Source of the DNA: Lentibacillus sp. Marseille-P4043
GTDB lineage: Bacteria > Bacillota > Bacilli > Bacillales > Amphibacillaceae
Direction of reading: 5' to 3'
Length of the DNA stretch: 64,000 nt
Assembly: GCF_900258515.1 (NCBI RefSeq)
Contig: NZ_LT984884.1
Span: 2,577,353 to 2,641,352 of the forward strand
Shown here one piece after another: positions 1 through 8,023 of this stretch. A program made the position numbers and the translations under genes. Positions within the stretch are counted from its first letter, which is position 1; each line of letters starts with the position of its first letter. Under the pieces are notes generated by a model. The model did not search any database. It saw nothing but the letters and a program-made list of their open reading frames with translations, and was not told where the DNA came from.

Positions 1-626
1 CATTTGTTCATATTCAAAACTACATTAAACCAGGTGTTAAAGAAATAGACATCTCCAATGAATTAGAATTCTTTATGCGTAGACAAGGCGCAACATCATC
101 TAGTTTTGATACGATTGTTGCCTCTGGCTATCGTGGGGCATTGCCACATGGTGTCGCATCGGATAAAGAAATTCAAAGCGGTGAACTTGTAACATTGGAT
201 TATGGCGCTCTATATCAAGGGTATTGTTCAGATACAACAAGAACGGTCGCAGTTGGAGAAATTAGTGATGAGCTAAAAACAATCTATGATACTGTATTAA
301 CGGCACAATTAACAGGTGTTGAAGGTGTCAAACCAGGGATCACTGGAAAAGAAGCAGATGCTATCGTACGGGATTACATTACGGAAAAAGGGTATGGGGA
401 TTATTTCGGCCATTCAACAGGACATGGTGTTGGAATGGAAGTTCACGAAGGACCTGGACTATCCCATCGTTCCAGCATAAAACTACAGCCAGGTATGGTA
501 GTGACCGTTGAGCCCGGTATCTATGTACCAAACGTAGGTGGCTGTCGGATTGAGGATGATCTTGTTGTAACAGAAACAGGCAATGAGCGCTTGACTCTTG
601 CTGAGAAAAAATTGATTCAATTATAA
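1..626 (+). CDS. yqhT: Xaa-Pro dipeptidase/aminopeptidase P (M24 family), 5' truncated by the window edge
   Basis: This is the C-terminal two thirds of a pita-bread metallopeptidase that removes residues preceding proline. The reading frame is open from base 3, so the gene begins before the window. Metal and substrate motifs of family M24 are visible in order: the Asp-bearing LDYGALYQGYCSDTTRT, the His in STGHGVGMEVHE, the Glu in VEPGIYV and the final Glu in GCRIEDD. The stop is 34 bp before efp, with a good ribosome binding site in between. A yqhT-efp pair is standard in Bacillaceae. The family is clear; dipeptidase versus aminopeptidase P cannot be separated without the N-terminus. Confidence 0.9.
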   Translation, partial: FVHIQNYIKPGVKEIDISNELEFFMRRQGATSSSFDTIVASGYRGALPHGVASDKEIQSGELVTLDYGALYQGYCSDTTRTVAVGEISDELKTIYDTVLTAQLTGVEGVKPGITGKEADAIVRDYITEKGYGDYFGHSTGHGVGMEVHEGPGLSHRSSIKLQPGMVVTVEPGIYVPNVGGCRIEDDLVVTETGNERLTLAEKKLIQL

Positions 627-660
627 GTATAAGCGTGTTTTTTAAGGGAGGATTTTCAAC

Positions 661-1218
661 ATGATTTCAGTTAACGATTTTAAGACAGGTTTAACAATAG
701 AAGTAGATAATGGCATTTGGCAAGTATTGGAATTCCAACATGTTAAGCCTGGTAAGGGTGCTGCGTTTGTTCGATCCAAATTACGTAATTTACGAAACGG
801 CAATATTCAGGAGAAAACATTCCGTGGCGGTGAAAAAGTAAATAAAGCACATATTGAAAATAGAAAAATGCAATATTTATACGCTTCTGGTGATACGCAT
901 GCATTTATGGACACAAACACATATGAGCAAATTGAATTGCAATCGAGTCAAATTGAAGAGCAATTAAAATTTATGAAAGAGAATATGGAAGTTTCGGTCA
1001 TTACGTATGAAGGTGAAATTCTTGGTGTTGAATTGCCAAATAACGTGGAATTAGAGGTTACTGAAACGGAACCGGGAATCAAAGGCGATACGGCTAGTGG
1101 TGGTTCCAAACCAGCTACCCTCGAAACTGGTCACATTGTACAAGTTCCATTTTTCGTAAATATTGGTGATGTATTAGTGATTAATACATCCGATGGAAAA
1201 TACGTTTCACGCGCATAA
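661..1218 (+). CDS. efp: Translation elongation factor P
   Basis: EF-P binds between the ribosomal P and E sites and relieves stalling on consecutive prolines. The 185-residue length is typical. The N-terminal KOW-like domain carries the loop KPGKGAAF with Lys32, the position modified in this family. The two following OB domains are complete, ending in the [14 protein letters not shown] tail. The ATG follows a GGGAGG ribosome binding site. A strong terminator follows. In B. subtilis yqhV and spoIIIAA come next; here yqhV is missing and a repeat cluster fills the gap. Confidence 0.98.
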   Translation: MISVNDFKTGLTIEVDNGIWQVLEFQHVKPGKGAAFVRSKLRNLRNGNIQEKTFRGGEKVNKAHIENRKMQYLYASGDTHAFMDTNTYEQIELQSSQIEEQLKFMKENMEVSVITYEGEILGVELPNNVELEVTETEPGIKGDTASGGSKPATLETGHIVQVPFFVNIGDVLVINTSDGKYVSRA

Positions 1219-1228
1219 GCACAATATT

Positions 1229-1264
1229 AAAAAGGAGAGTCCATTATTGGGCTCTCCTTTTTTA
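1229..1264 (+). terminator. Rho-independent terminator after efp
   Basis: Stem AAAAGGAGAGTCC / GGGCTCTCCTTTT with a short ATTATT loop, running into a T tract. Confidence 0.92.
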
Positions 1265-1267
1265 TTT

Positions 1268-1836
1268 AAGCCTTTTTTTAAGAATGTTTGTTTTTTACAC
1301 AATAGATATAAACTGCGATGTAAATAAGAAATTGCTCTCTCACCGTTCCGGAAATACACTTCGCTTTCCGCGGGCGGCTGCTGAGCCTCCTCGTGCTAAC
1401 GCACTGCGGGGTCTCACCTAGGCCTTTCCTCCCGCTGGAGTCTACGCGTATTTCCTCCACTGGTGTTGTGATTTAAAAACTCATTACATTCAGCTATTGC
1501 TTGAGTGAATTTCTGTTCAAGGGAGAAAAAGTCCGTGTAATGTTAGAATCCATGGCTTTTCCCCTGTCGATAATCAGAGCTCCACTACTAGCGGAGGCAG
1601 AATACGTAGACTTCTGCGGGAACAATGGTTTTCGGTGGGGCGAGTTAGCGCAGCCCCAGCACGAGTCTGAAGACCCCGCAGCGGCGGTTTTCCACTTCGG
1701 AGGCTGAAGCCGTGCCCGCGGAAAGCGTAGTGTTTTCCTGTAGCGGTTGTTAAAGCTCCGAACTTGATTTCTAGTTATTGCACATAATATATCAACCACG
1801 AATTAAAAAGCAATAAACATTACGAAAAGAGCCTTT
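1268..1836. repeat. Mosaic GC-rich repeat cluster R1
   Basis: The cluster fills the gap between efp and spoIIIAA. A forward arm (1350-1455) has inverted ends GGAAATAC / GTATTTCC and the conserved blocks CGCTTTCCGCGGGC, GAGCCTCCTCG, CTGCGGGGTCTC and GGAGTCTACG. A second arm in the opposite orientation (about 1599-1740) contains GAGGCTGAAGCCGTGCCCG and GCGGAAAGCGTAGTG. The outer ends are roughly inverted (AATGTTTGTT at 1274 against CAATAAACATT near 1811-1821). The stretch 1455-1580 is nearly repeated at 33182-33310. I see no convincing protein; short frames inside are low-complexity shadows of the repeat. Confidence 0.85.
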
Positions 1837-1880
1837 TTTTATCTGCTGCTTCACAATTTCCTCTTCTAATGTAAAGCTAG

Positions 1881-1908
1881 TCATAATTTTTCCAGCCCAA
1901 CATACTAT
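1881..1908 (+). promoter_or_regulatory. Probable sigma-E promoter of the spoIIIA operon
   Basis: TCATAATT (1881-1888) and CATACTAT (1901-1908) resemble the sigma-E -35 and -10 elements, and lie 35 bp before spoIIIAA. spoIIIA is a sigma-E operon in B. subtilis. Assignment is by motif only. Confidence 0.6.
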
Positions 1909-1942
1909 TGATAATAAAGCTATTGCAAGGTGAGGACATGCT

Positions 1943-2875
1943 ATGGAAGAAATTCTACGCTTATTTCCTGAATTAATCAGGAAACATGTACAAGCAAAAA
2001 TAGGAAAACGATGGGAAGCATTACAAGAAATACGCTTTCGATTAAACAAGCCAATCGAACTTGTATTTGACCATCAAACAGAATGGCTAACAGAGATAAA
2101 ACCAAGTCAGAAAGATGGCTTGCATGTTCTTAATCAAATCAGTCAGTTCTCTTTATACCGACTGGAAGATGAATTACGGGAAGGATATGTCACGATAGAA
2201 GGTGGTCACCGGGTTGGACTTGCCGGTAAAGTCAATACAATCAATGGTTCCGTGAAGGCAATTCAACATATTGCATTTATGAATATACGAATTGCCAAGG
2301 AAAAAATTGGTGCAGCAACTACTATTTTACCTTATTTACACGGGGAAAATTATGCGAACACGTTGATCGTTGGTGCACCACAAACTGGGAAAACGACAAT
2401 TATTCGTGATTTAACACGCTTGATCGCCTCAGGCTGGCGTAATGTACCGGCAAAGAAAGTAGCCGTAATCGATGAACGTTCGGAAATCGGTGCCTCGTTA
2501 AAAGGTATACCACAACACAATTTGGGTTTTCGGGCGGATGTAATGGATGCTTGTCCTAAAGCGGAAGGCATGATGATGATGATTCGATCGATGTCGCCCG
2601 ATGTTCTTGTTGTTGATGAAATTGGTAGCAAACAAGATGTACAAGCGTTGATGGAAGCCATTCACGCTGGTGTTGTCGTAATTTGTACGATTCATGGACA
2701 AACATTATCCGAATTGAAAAAAAGACCCTCATTGCATGTCTTGTTTCACCATCATGTTTTCGAACGGATTGTTGTTTTGAATAAACAGAAAACCCCTGGC
2801 CAGGTGAATGCTATTTATGATCAGCACGAGCATAATATATTTTCTAAAAAATATATGGGGGTGACTCCTTATTAA
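1943..2875 (+). CDS. spoIIIAA: Stage III sporulation protein AA, secretion-type ATPase
   Basis: This cytoplasmic AAA/VirB11-like ATPase of the mother cell powers or assembles the SpoIIIA-SpoIIQ channel linking mother cell and forespore. It has 310 residues, the usual length. The Walker A motif GAPQTGKTTIIRD lies near residues 142-154, and VLVVDEIGS is the Walker B region. The ATG follows AAGGTGAGG. It is the first gene of a complete AA-AH operon. The stop codon overlaps the start of spoIIIAB, which indicates translational coupling. Confidence 0.97.
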   Translation: MEEILRLFPELIRKHVQAKIGKRWEALQEIRFRLNKPIELVFDHQTEWLTEIKPSQKDGLHVLNQISQFSLYRLEDELREGYVTIEGGHRVGLAGKVNTINGSVKAIQHIAFMNIRIAKEKIGAATTILPYLHGENYANTLIVGAPQTGKTTIIRDLTRLIASGWRNVPAKKVAVIDERSEIGASLKGIPQHNLGFRADVMDACPKAEGMMMMIRSMSPDVLVVDEIGSKQDVQALMEAIHAGVVVICTIHGQTLSELKKRPSLHVLFHHHVFERIVVLNKQKTPGQVNAIYDQHEHNIFSKKYMGVTPY

Positions 2876-3383
2876 ATGGATTGGGGCACTTCTCTTAATC
2901 GGGACTACAACATGGATCGGGTTTGAGGTTAGTAAACGATTAGACAACCGTCCGAAACATATTAGACAGTTAAAAAATGCGCTGCAAATATTAGAAGCAG
3001 AAATATTATATAGTCAATTGCCATTGCAGGATGCTTTTACGATCATCGCCAAACAAGTACCGAATCCAATGAAGTCATTTTTTCAATCATTAAGTGATGG
3101 GATGCAAAAAAAGGGTATCGAGCTGACAAGCTTATGGGAGCAAAGCGTAAATCGATTAATGCAGGAATCAAGTTTAGGAGATATTGAGAAAGAGATTATT
3201 TATCAATTTGGTCAAACACTAGGCCAGCACGACTTTACACAACAACAAAAACAAATCCAACTAACCATCAGCCATCTTGATCGTGAGTTAGCTGAAGCCA
3301 GGGATAACAAATATAAATACAGTAAAATGGCGAAAAGTTTAGGGATTTTATGCGGGTTGTTTATCGTATTATTACTAATTTAA
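2871..3383 (+). CDS. spoIIIAB: Stage III sporulation protein AB (apparent ATT start)
   Basis: This membrane-anchored component of the SpoIIIA complex has an N-terminal hydrophobic segment (GALLLIGTTTWIGFEVSKRL) and a C-terminal one (SLGILCGLFIVLLLI), with a helical domain between them. Homology to the family begins immediately after the spoIIIAA stop (KWIGALLLIG...). No ATG, GTG or TTG lies upstream in frame: the frame closes at a TGA nine bases before ATT2871. The ATT is spaced correctly from a GGGGGTG ribosome binding site and overlaps the spoIIIAA stop as ATTAA. This start gives 170 residues, matching the family. The first ATG (3018) would delete the N-terminal membrane segment. Confidence 0.88.
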   Translation: MKWIGALLLIGTTTWIGFEVSKRLDNRPKHIRQLKNALQILEAEILYSQLPLQDAFTIIAKQVPNPMKSFFQSLSDGMQKKGIELTSLWEQSVNRLMQESSLGDIEKEIIYQFGQTLGQHDFTQQQKQIQLTISHLDRELAEARDNKYKYSKMAKSLGILCGLFIVLLLI

Positions 3384-3419
3384 TTATGAATTTCCTAAGG
3401 TAAGGAAAGGGGTACTTCC

Positions 3420-3626
3420 ATGCTGACTGATGCAACCATATTATTTCAAATTGCTGGGATTGGGATAATTGTCGCAATCATACATACGATTATGAAACAA
3501 ATGGGAAAAGAAGATATCGCCCATCTGGCAACAGTAGTCGGTTTTATTCTTGTCCTAATTATTGTGGTCAATGGCCTTGCAGATTTATTTCAGCAAATTA
3601 AGTCTGTATTCCTGTTCCAGGGGTAA
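3420..3626 (+). CDS. spoIIIAC: Stage III sporulation protein AC
   Basis: A 68-residue membrane protein with two hydrophobic segments (about 8-25 and 37-60) flanking the loop HTIMKQMGKEDIAH, as is usual for SpoIIIAC. It belongs to the mother-cell half of the feeding-tube channel across the engulfment membranes. A GGAAAGGGG ribosome binding site precedes the ATG. It sits between AB and AD in the invariant operon order. Confidence 0.95.
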   Translation: MLTDATILFQIAGIGIIVAIIHTIMKQMGKEDIAHLATVVGFILVLIIVVNGLADLFQQIKSVFLFQG

Positions 3627-3632
3627 TCGTGC

Positions 3633-4025
3633 ATGGATATCATACAAATTGTTGTGCTTGGAATTGTTGCGAGTATCTTATATATCGTGTTAAAGGATTT
3701 AAACACATCATTCGCCTTTTTCCTTATTTTGATTACGGGAATTATTATTTTCTTAGCGATCATCCAACAAATTGGTGCCGTTTTTCAATTGCTTGAAACA
3801 TTGGGTGAAAAAGCAAATATTGATGGAATGTATATGGAAACGATCTTAAAAATCATCGGTATTGCCTACATTGCGGAACTCGGAGCAAATCTTACCAAAG
3901 ACGCAGGACTGGGATCTGTTGCAGCGAAGATCGAACTTGCTGGAAAAATTTTTATTATCTTGCTAGCAATTCCAATCATAACCGCTGTCATTGAGGCAAT
4001 CGTGAATTTTTTACCAACCAACTAA
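3633..4025 (+). CDS. spoIIIAD: Stage III sporulation protein AD
   Basis: A 130-residue polytopic membrane protein and SpoIIIA channel component. The N-terminal two helices resemble SpoIIIAC, followed by the conserved region MYMETILKIIGIAYIAELGANLTKDAG and two more hydrophobic segments. It starts six bases after the spoIIIAC stop. The full length and operon position leave little doubt. Confidence 0.95.
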   Translation: MDIIQIVVLGIVASILYIVLKDLNTSFAFFLILITGIIIFLAIIQQIGAVFQLLETLGEKANIDGMYMETILKIIGIAYIAELGANLTKDAGLGSVAAKIELAGKIFIILLAIPIITAVIEAIVNFLPTN

Positions 4026-4117
4026 TTATGAGCAAATGCGCGCTGGGGCTCAACGGGGTTTGCCCAGTCTGAGAATAAATTAGATCTCAAATTTTAAAAA
4101 GGAGCATATGTTGATGG

Positions 4118-5293
4118 ATGAAACAAGCTAACCGAATTCTTGTCGTCTTATTTGTTCTTTTGCTGTTTACCGGGGGTCAATCTACCGTTTTCGCCACTTC
4201 TGATTCCAATAAACTGGAATCAGCTGTGCTTGATGAAATTTCGTTAGAAGGTATTCAAAAATATTGGGACGGGCTTGTTAGTGATTATAGTGGGTATATA
4301 CCAGAATTAGAAAAAACAAGTTTGTATGAGTTTATTAAAGATAATGGGTCTTTTTCAATAAAAGACATCCTTTCAGGTATTCTGAAATATTTATTTTACG
4401 AAATTATTTTAAATGGAAAACTGTTGGGATTACTGCTAATGCTCACGTTGTTCTCTGTCATGCTGCAGACGATGCATACTGCTTTTGAACAGAATGCTGT
4501 GAGCAAAATCGCCTATTTTGTGGTATATCTAGTTTTGCTTTATTTAGCATTGAACAGCTTTTATTTAGCATTTTCCTACACAAAAGATGCGATTGAATCG
4601 ATGAGTAATTTTTTGATTGCGTTATTACCACTAGTTTTAGGGCTTATGGCCACATTTGGTAATGTTATATCTGTTTCATTTTTTCATCCAATTATTGTAT
4701 TTCTCATCTATGTGAGCGGTGTACTTGTGTCAAAGTTTATTTTGCCGCTTTTATTTTTATCGGCGTTGTTAATGGTGATTAGCAGTCTCAACGATAATTA
4801 TAAAGTGACCCATTTGGCAAATTTATTTAAATCAGTGGCACTTGGAGTACTTGGAGTGTTTTTAACGATCTTTATTAGCGTCATGTCTGTACAGGGGGCT
4901 GCGAGTGCTATCCAGGACGGGGTGGCAATGAAGACAGCGAAGTTTATAACTGGAAATTTCATCCCGATAGTTGGAAGGACATTTACGGATGCTGCTGATA
5001 CCATTTTGAGTGCTTCCTTACTGTTGAAAAATGCGGTTGGTATCGTTGGATTGATTATTATCGTTTTTCTGGCGTTATTTCCAGCGATGAAAATTTTCGC
5101 GATTGCGCTCATTTATAAAATCGCAGCTGCGGTCCTGCAGCCAATTGGTGATGGACCAGTGATTACCAGTTTAAACGTAATTAGCAAACATATTTTCTAC
5201 ATTTTAGCATCGTTGTTAGCTGTCACATTAATGTTTTTCTTGGCAATTGTCATATTAGTAGCTGCCAGCAATATTACCTTACTGCTGCGCTAG
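4118..5293 (+). CDS. spoIIIAE: Stage III sporulation protein AE
   Basis: The largest membrane subunit of the SpoIIIA complex, 391 residues. It has an N-terminal signal-like segment (ILVVLFVLLLFTGG, then VFAT), an extracytoplasmic stretch of about 70 residues, and then about seven or eight transmembrane segments. The ATG at 4118 is chosen because the frame is closed just upstream (TGA at 4112) and an AAAAAGGAG site lies 13 bases away, slightly long. A 92-bp gap separates it from AD and shows no gene. Confidence 0.95.
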   Translation: MKQANRILVVLFVLLLFTGGQSTVFATSDSNKLESAVLDEISLEGIQKYWDGLVSDYSGYIPELEKTSLYEFIKDNGSFSIKDILSGILKYLFYEIILNGKLLGLLLMLTLFSVMLQTMHTAFEQNAVSKIAYFVVYLVLLYLALNSFYLAFSYTKDAIESMSNFLIALLPLVLGLMATFGNVISVSFFHPIIVFLIYVSGVLVSKFILPLLFLSALLMVISSLNDNYKVTHLANLFKSVALGVLGVFLTIFISVMSVQGAASAIQDGVAMKTAKFITGNFIPIVGRTFTDAADTILSASLLLKNAVGIVGLIIIVFLALFPAMKIFAIALIYKIAAAVLQPIGDGPVITSLNVISKHIFYILASLLAVTLMFFLAIVILVAASNITLLLR

Positions 5294-5304
5294 GGGTGGT
5301 CTGA

Positions 5305-5931
5305 GTGGATGTACTCATACAATGGGTAACGCAAATAGTCGTTTTTTTAATTGTAGCGATGATCATTGATCTTATTATTCCAGCTACTGCGATGAAAAAA
5401 TATATCAAATTGGTTGTTGGGCTTATTTTAATTTTAATTTTTTTGAAACCTGTTTTTTTTCTGTTTGATATGAACGTTGAACAAGCATTGGAAACGTCAT
5501 TTTCGCAACTTACAGACGGAAAAAGGGATACAGAATCAATGGAAAATTCTATCGAAATGCAAAAAAGTGAAATACAAGACACACAACGTGCATATATTTT
5601 AGAAGAAATGGCTGTCCAATTAAAAGATCTAGCAAAACCATCACTAGCAGAAAACTATCAAGCTGAAATTCAGGACATCAATTTTCAATTTATCGAAGAA
5701 GCAGAGCCGCCATACGACTATGAAGATCTAGAGGAAGTCATTGTATATCTTGGTCAAATAGAAAACGAGGAGGGAGCAGTGAGTATAGTTGAAAATATCG
5801 AGATTGATACCAAGGACCCAGTAATGGATGAAGATGAACAAGATGTGCAGGAGGTTAAAAAGTTACTAGAGGATGAATGGGAGATTAATGCGGAGAAATT
5901 AACGCTTGTATGGGAAGGAGGGTCACCTTGA
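5305..5931 (+). CDS. spoIIIAF: Stage III sporulation protein AF
   Basis: 208 residues with a GTG start after TAGGGGTGG. Two N-terminal transmembrane helices (VVFLIVAMIIDLII and LVVGLILILIFLKPVFFLF) are followed by an acidic extracytoplasmic domain with a ring-building-motif-like fold known for this family. Its last codons overlap the start of spoIIIAG. It acts in the mother-cell SpoIIIA assembly. Confidence 0.94.
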   Translation: MDVLIQWVTQIVVFLIVAMIIDLIIPATAMKKYIKLVVGLILILIFLKPVFFLFDMNVEQALETSFSQLTDGKRDTESMENSIEMQKSEIQDTQRAYILEEMAVQLKDLAKPSLAENYQAEIQDINFQFIEEAEPPYDYEDLEEVIVYLGQIENEEGAVSIVENIEIDTKDPVMDEDEQDVQEVKKLLEDEWEINAEKLTLVWEGGSP

Positions 5932-6566
5932 AAGAAAAAATAAGAAACTTCTTCAGTGAAAAAAAACTTGACAGTAAAATTAGAAACCCGTCAAAGAAAA
6001 TCAAATATTTAATCGTGCTTGGTTTACTTGGATTACTATTAGTCATTTTAAGCAATGCACTTTCTTCCCCATCCAATGAAGGACAAGAGGAAATGGTTCC
6101 TATCAATCCAACTGACCAGGAAGCAGAACGTACACTATCCAAGAAAGACGACTCTACTACTACAGACGTTGGAGAAATAGAAACGAGTTATGAAAAAGAT
6201 TTGCAAGCAATGTTAGCTAAAATTCAGGGTGTATCCGATGTGGAAGTAATGGTCAACCTCGACTCTACCAAAGTGAAAGTATACGAAAAAAATTTAATCA
6301 CCGGTCAGCAAACGACAGATGAATCAGATAAAAGTGGCGGCACAAGGGAAATAGAAGATGACACCAAAGAAACACAAGTTGTTTTAGTAAGGCAAGGAGA
6401 TAAAGAAGTTCCGCTATTAATTCAAACGAAAAAACCGGAAGTACGAGGTGTCTTTGTAGTCGCAAAAGGTGTAGACCATGCAACAGTAAAAAAATGGGTG
6501 ATTGAAGCTGTCGCAAGAGTACTTGATGTTCCAACACATAAAGTTTCTGTAATGCCAAAAAACTAA
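5928..6566 (+). CDS. spoIIIAG: Stage III sporulation protein AG
   Basis: A ring-forming component of the SpoIIIA channel, with one transmembrane helix (YLIVLGLLGLLLVILSNAL) and a large extracytoplasmic domain containing the ring-building motif. I place the start at TTG 5928, not the ATG at 5910, because GGAAGGAGGG lies between them and is correctly spaced only for the TTG. This TTG overlaps the spoIIIAF stop as TTGA, giving 212 residues and translational coupling. Confidence 0.94.
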   Translation: MKEKIRNFFSEKKLDSKIRNPSKKIKYLIVLGLLGLLLVILSNALSSPSNEGQEEMVPINPTDQEAERTLSKKDDSTTTDVGEIETSYEKDLQAMLAKIQGVSDVEVMVNLDSTKVKVYEKNLITGQQTTDESDKSGGTREIEDDTKETQVVLVRQGDKEVPLLIQTKKPEVRGVFVVAKGVDHATVKKWVIEAVARVLDVPTHKVSVMPKN

Positions 6567-6578
6567 GGAGGATGTAAC

Positions 6579-7139
6579 ATGCTAAAAAAACAGACCGTTT
6601 GGCTTTTAACCATGTTAAGTTTGATGATTGTCCTAAGTGTTTATTACATGACGTCACCTGATTCCGAAGAAGTTGCCTTTTTGGAGAATGGAAAGGAAGA
6701 AGCTGACGAAACGGCAACAACTGAACAGACTGAAGGGGAAGATGCGAAGGTTGATGAGATCACGAATATGGGTGAGGACGAGTTGTTTACCAATATCAGA
6801 TTGGAAGTACAGGACGAACGAAGTAAACAAATTTCCCGACTAGAAGATGTTGTTGCATCGAGTACAGCGAGTACAGAGGAAAAGAACCAAGCATATGAGG
6901 ATATAGAAGTATTAGAGCAACGTGGGAAAAAGGAATCGATTTTAGAGGAGTCCATCTTAGCAACTGCAGACTATCAAGATGTGTTAGTCCGATTTGATAA
7001 AAATGATGAGAATATCGTTCATGTTAATGTTAAGGTTGACGAGCTGCCAAAGCAAGAAGCAGTCAACATTATGCAAATGGTCCGTGATGAATTCGGCGAA
7101 ATTCAAGTTGATGTTAATTACCAGCCAGCTGAAGGTTAA
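6579..7139 (+). CDS. spoIIIAH: Stage III sporulation protein AH
   Basis: SpoIIIAH crosses the outer forespore membrane and binds forespore SpoIIQ, zipping the membranes during engulfment. It has one N-terminal helix (TVWLLTMLSLMIVLSVYYM), an acidic, low-complexity linker and the C-terminal ring-building domain (SRLEDVVASS...VNVKVDELPKQEAVNIMQMV). 186 residues, ATG after AAGGAGGATG. It ends the operon and is followed by a terminator. Confidence 0.95.
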   Translation: MLKKQTVWLLTMLSLMIVLSVYYMTSPDSEEVAFLENGKEEADETATTEQTEGEDAKVDEITNMGEDELFTNIRLEVQDERSKQISRLEDVVASSTASTEEKNQAYEDIEVLEQRGKKESILEESILATADYQDVLVRFDKNDENIVHVNVKVDELPKQEAVNIMQMVRDEFGEIQVDVNYQPAEG

Positions 7140-7160
7140 ACGAACAAACCCAGGGTATTC

Positions 7161-7198
7161 AAACTCTTATCTTATTAGATAGGAGTTTTATTTTTTTA
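7161..7198 (+). terminator. Terminator of the spoIIIA operon
   Basis: Hairpin AAACTCTTATCT / AGATAGGAGTTT followed by TATTTTTTT. Confidence 0.85.
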
Positions 7199-7256
7199 AT
7201 TCTACTGTTCGCAAAATAAAGTTATTATTGCTATAATTATTGTGAAAACGTTTTAC

Positions 7257-7359
7257 ATAGTTACTCAACTTTCGCAGCGGAAAGAAACGGTAGAATGTGG
7301 CTTGGTAGAACACATACTACTACAATTAATGTTAGTAAATGCGAAAGTTGAGATAGTTA
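7257..7359. mobile_element. 89-bp MITE with 13-bp inverted ends and 7-bp target duplication
   Basis: CTCAACTTTCGCA (7264-7276) and TGCGAAAGTTGAG (7340-7352) are perfect inverted repeats, flanked on both sides by ATAGTTA (7257-7263 and 7353-7359). Nothing is encoded inside. The inner 58 bp (from CGGTAGAATGTGGCTTGG) reappear at about 50967-51025, and a left-end-like TCAACTTTCGCAG occurs at 50649. It is a non-autonomous transposable element; the mobilising transposase is not in the window. Confidence 0.88.
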
Positions 7360-7408
7360 CAGATAGGACGATAATTCAACTCGGAAGTATTCACTTAATC
7401 ATTTATGG

Positions 7409-7438
7409 TTGATATAGTACAAGTATTTATCGTAAAAT
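7409..7438 (+). promoter_or_regulatory. Sigma-A promoter of accB-accC-yqhY
   Basis: TTGATA (7409-7414) and TAAAAT (7433-7438) with an 18-bp spacer, about 60 bp before accB. The predicted transcript start falls next to the FapR-like site. Confidence 0.6.
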
Positions 7439-7450
7439 GTTAAGAGGAGT

Positions 7451-7470
7451 TATTAGTACCTGTTATTAAT
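7451..7470 (+). promoter_or_regulatory. FapR-like operator upstream of accB
   Basis: TATTAGTACCTGTTATTAAT is an imperfect palindrome very close to the FapR consensus TTAGTACCTGGTACTAAT. It sits just downstream of the -10 element, the usual position for FapR sites. FapR represses fatty-acid synthesis genes and is released by malonyl-CoA, the product of acetyl-CoA carboxylase. Confidence 0.7.
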
Positions 7471-7499
7471 TTTTTTGAAAAACTGAAGGGGTGCCAGAA

Positions 7500-8009
7500 A
7501 TGTTAAAAGTACAAGAAATTCGTGAGATAATCAAACTTATTGATCAATCATCAATTGATGAATTTAGTTATGAGGCAGATGGAGCGACTGTTTCACTGAA
7601 AAAGTCATCTGGAAATGTATCCGTGCAACCAGTCGAACAAGTAGTGAATACAGTTGAAAAGCCTGTTGAAGTTAAAAAACAAGAAGTAAAACAAGTTGAA
7701 GCAGAACCAGAAAAAGAAACACCAGTGAAAGAAGCAGAAGAGACTCCAACACAAACAACCGTTGATTACGATTATGAAGTTGAATCACCAATGGTAGGTA
7801 CACTTTATATGTCGCCATCTCCGGAAGCAGATCCTTATGTGCGAAAAGGGAGCCCGGTGGAAAAAGATACCGTTGTTTGTATTGTGGAAGCAATGAAGTT
7901 ATTTAATGAAATTGAAGCAGAAACGAACGGAGAAATCGTGGAAATTTTAGTGGAAGATGGCCAACTAGTTGAATATGGTCAACCACTATTTAGAGTGAAG
8001 ACTAAATAA
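7500..8009 (+). CDS. accB: Biotin carboxyl carrier protein of acetyl-CoA carboxylase
   Basis: BCCP carries the biotin that shuttles carboxylate from AccC to AccAD in malonyl-CoA synthesis. The N-terminal dimerisation region ([17 protein letters not shown]) is followed by a charged Val/Glu/Pro-rich linker and a C-terminal biotinyl domain with the EAMKL motif whose Lys is biotinylated. The ATG at 7500 is preferred to the GTG at 7491, because the GAAGGGG ribosome binding site directly abuts the latter. 169 residues, first gene of accB-accC-yqhY. Confidence 0.97.
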   Translation: MLKVQEIREIIKLIDQSSIDEFSYEADGATVSLKKSSGNVSVQPVEQVVNTVEKPVEVKKQEVKQVEAEPEKETPVKEAEETPTQTTVDYDYEVESPMVGTLYMSPSPEADPYVRKGSPVEKDTVVCIVEAMKLFNEIEAETNGEIVEILVEDGQLVEYGQPLFRVKTK

Positions 8010-8023
8010 GGGGACGAAAACAT

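Noticed and set aside
1278-1799. Open frames in R1 on both strands, Arg/Ser/Pro-rich
   Set aside because: They follow the GC-rich repeat blocks, recur wherever the repeat occurs (also 9906-10266, 10332-10523, 32839-33281, 33228-33458, 42354-42794, 50756-51034, 53525-54368), lack ribosome binding sites and resemble no protein family.
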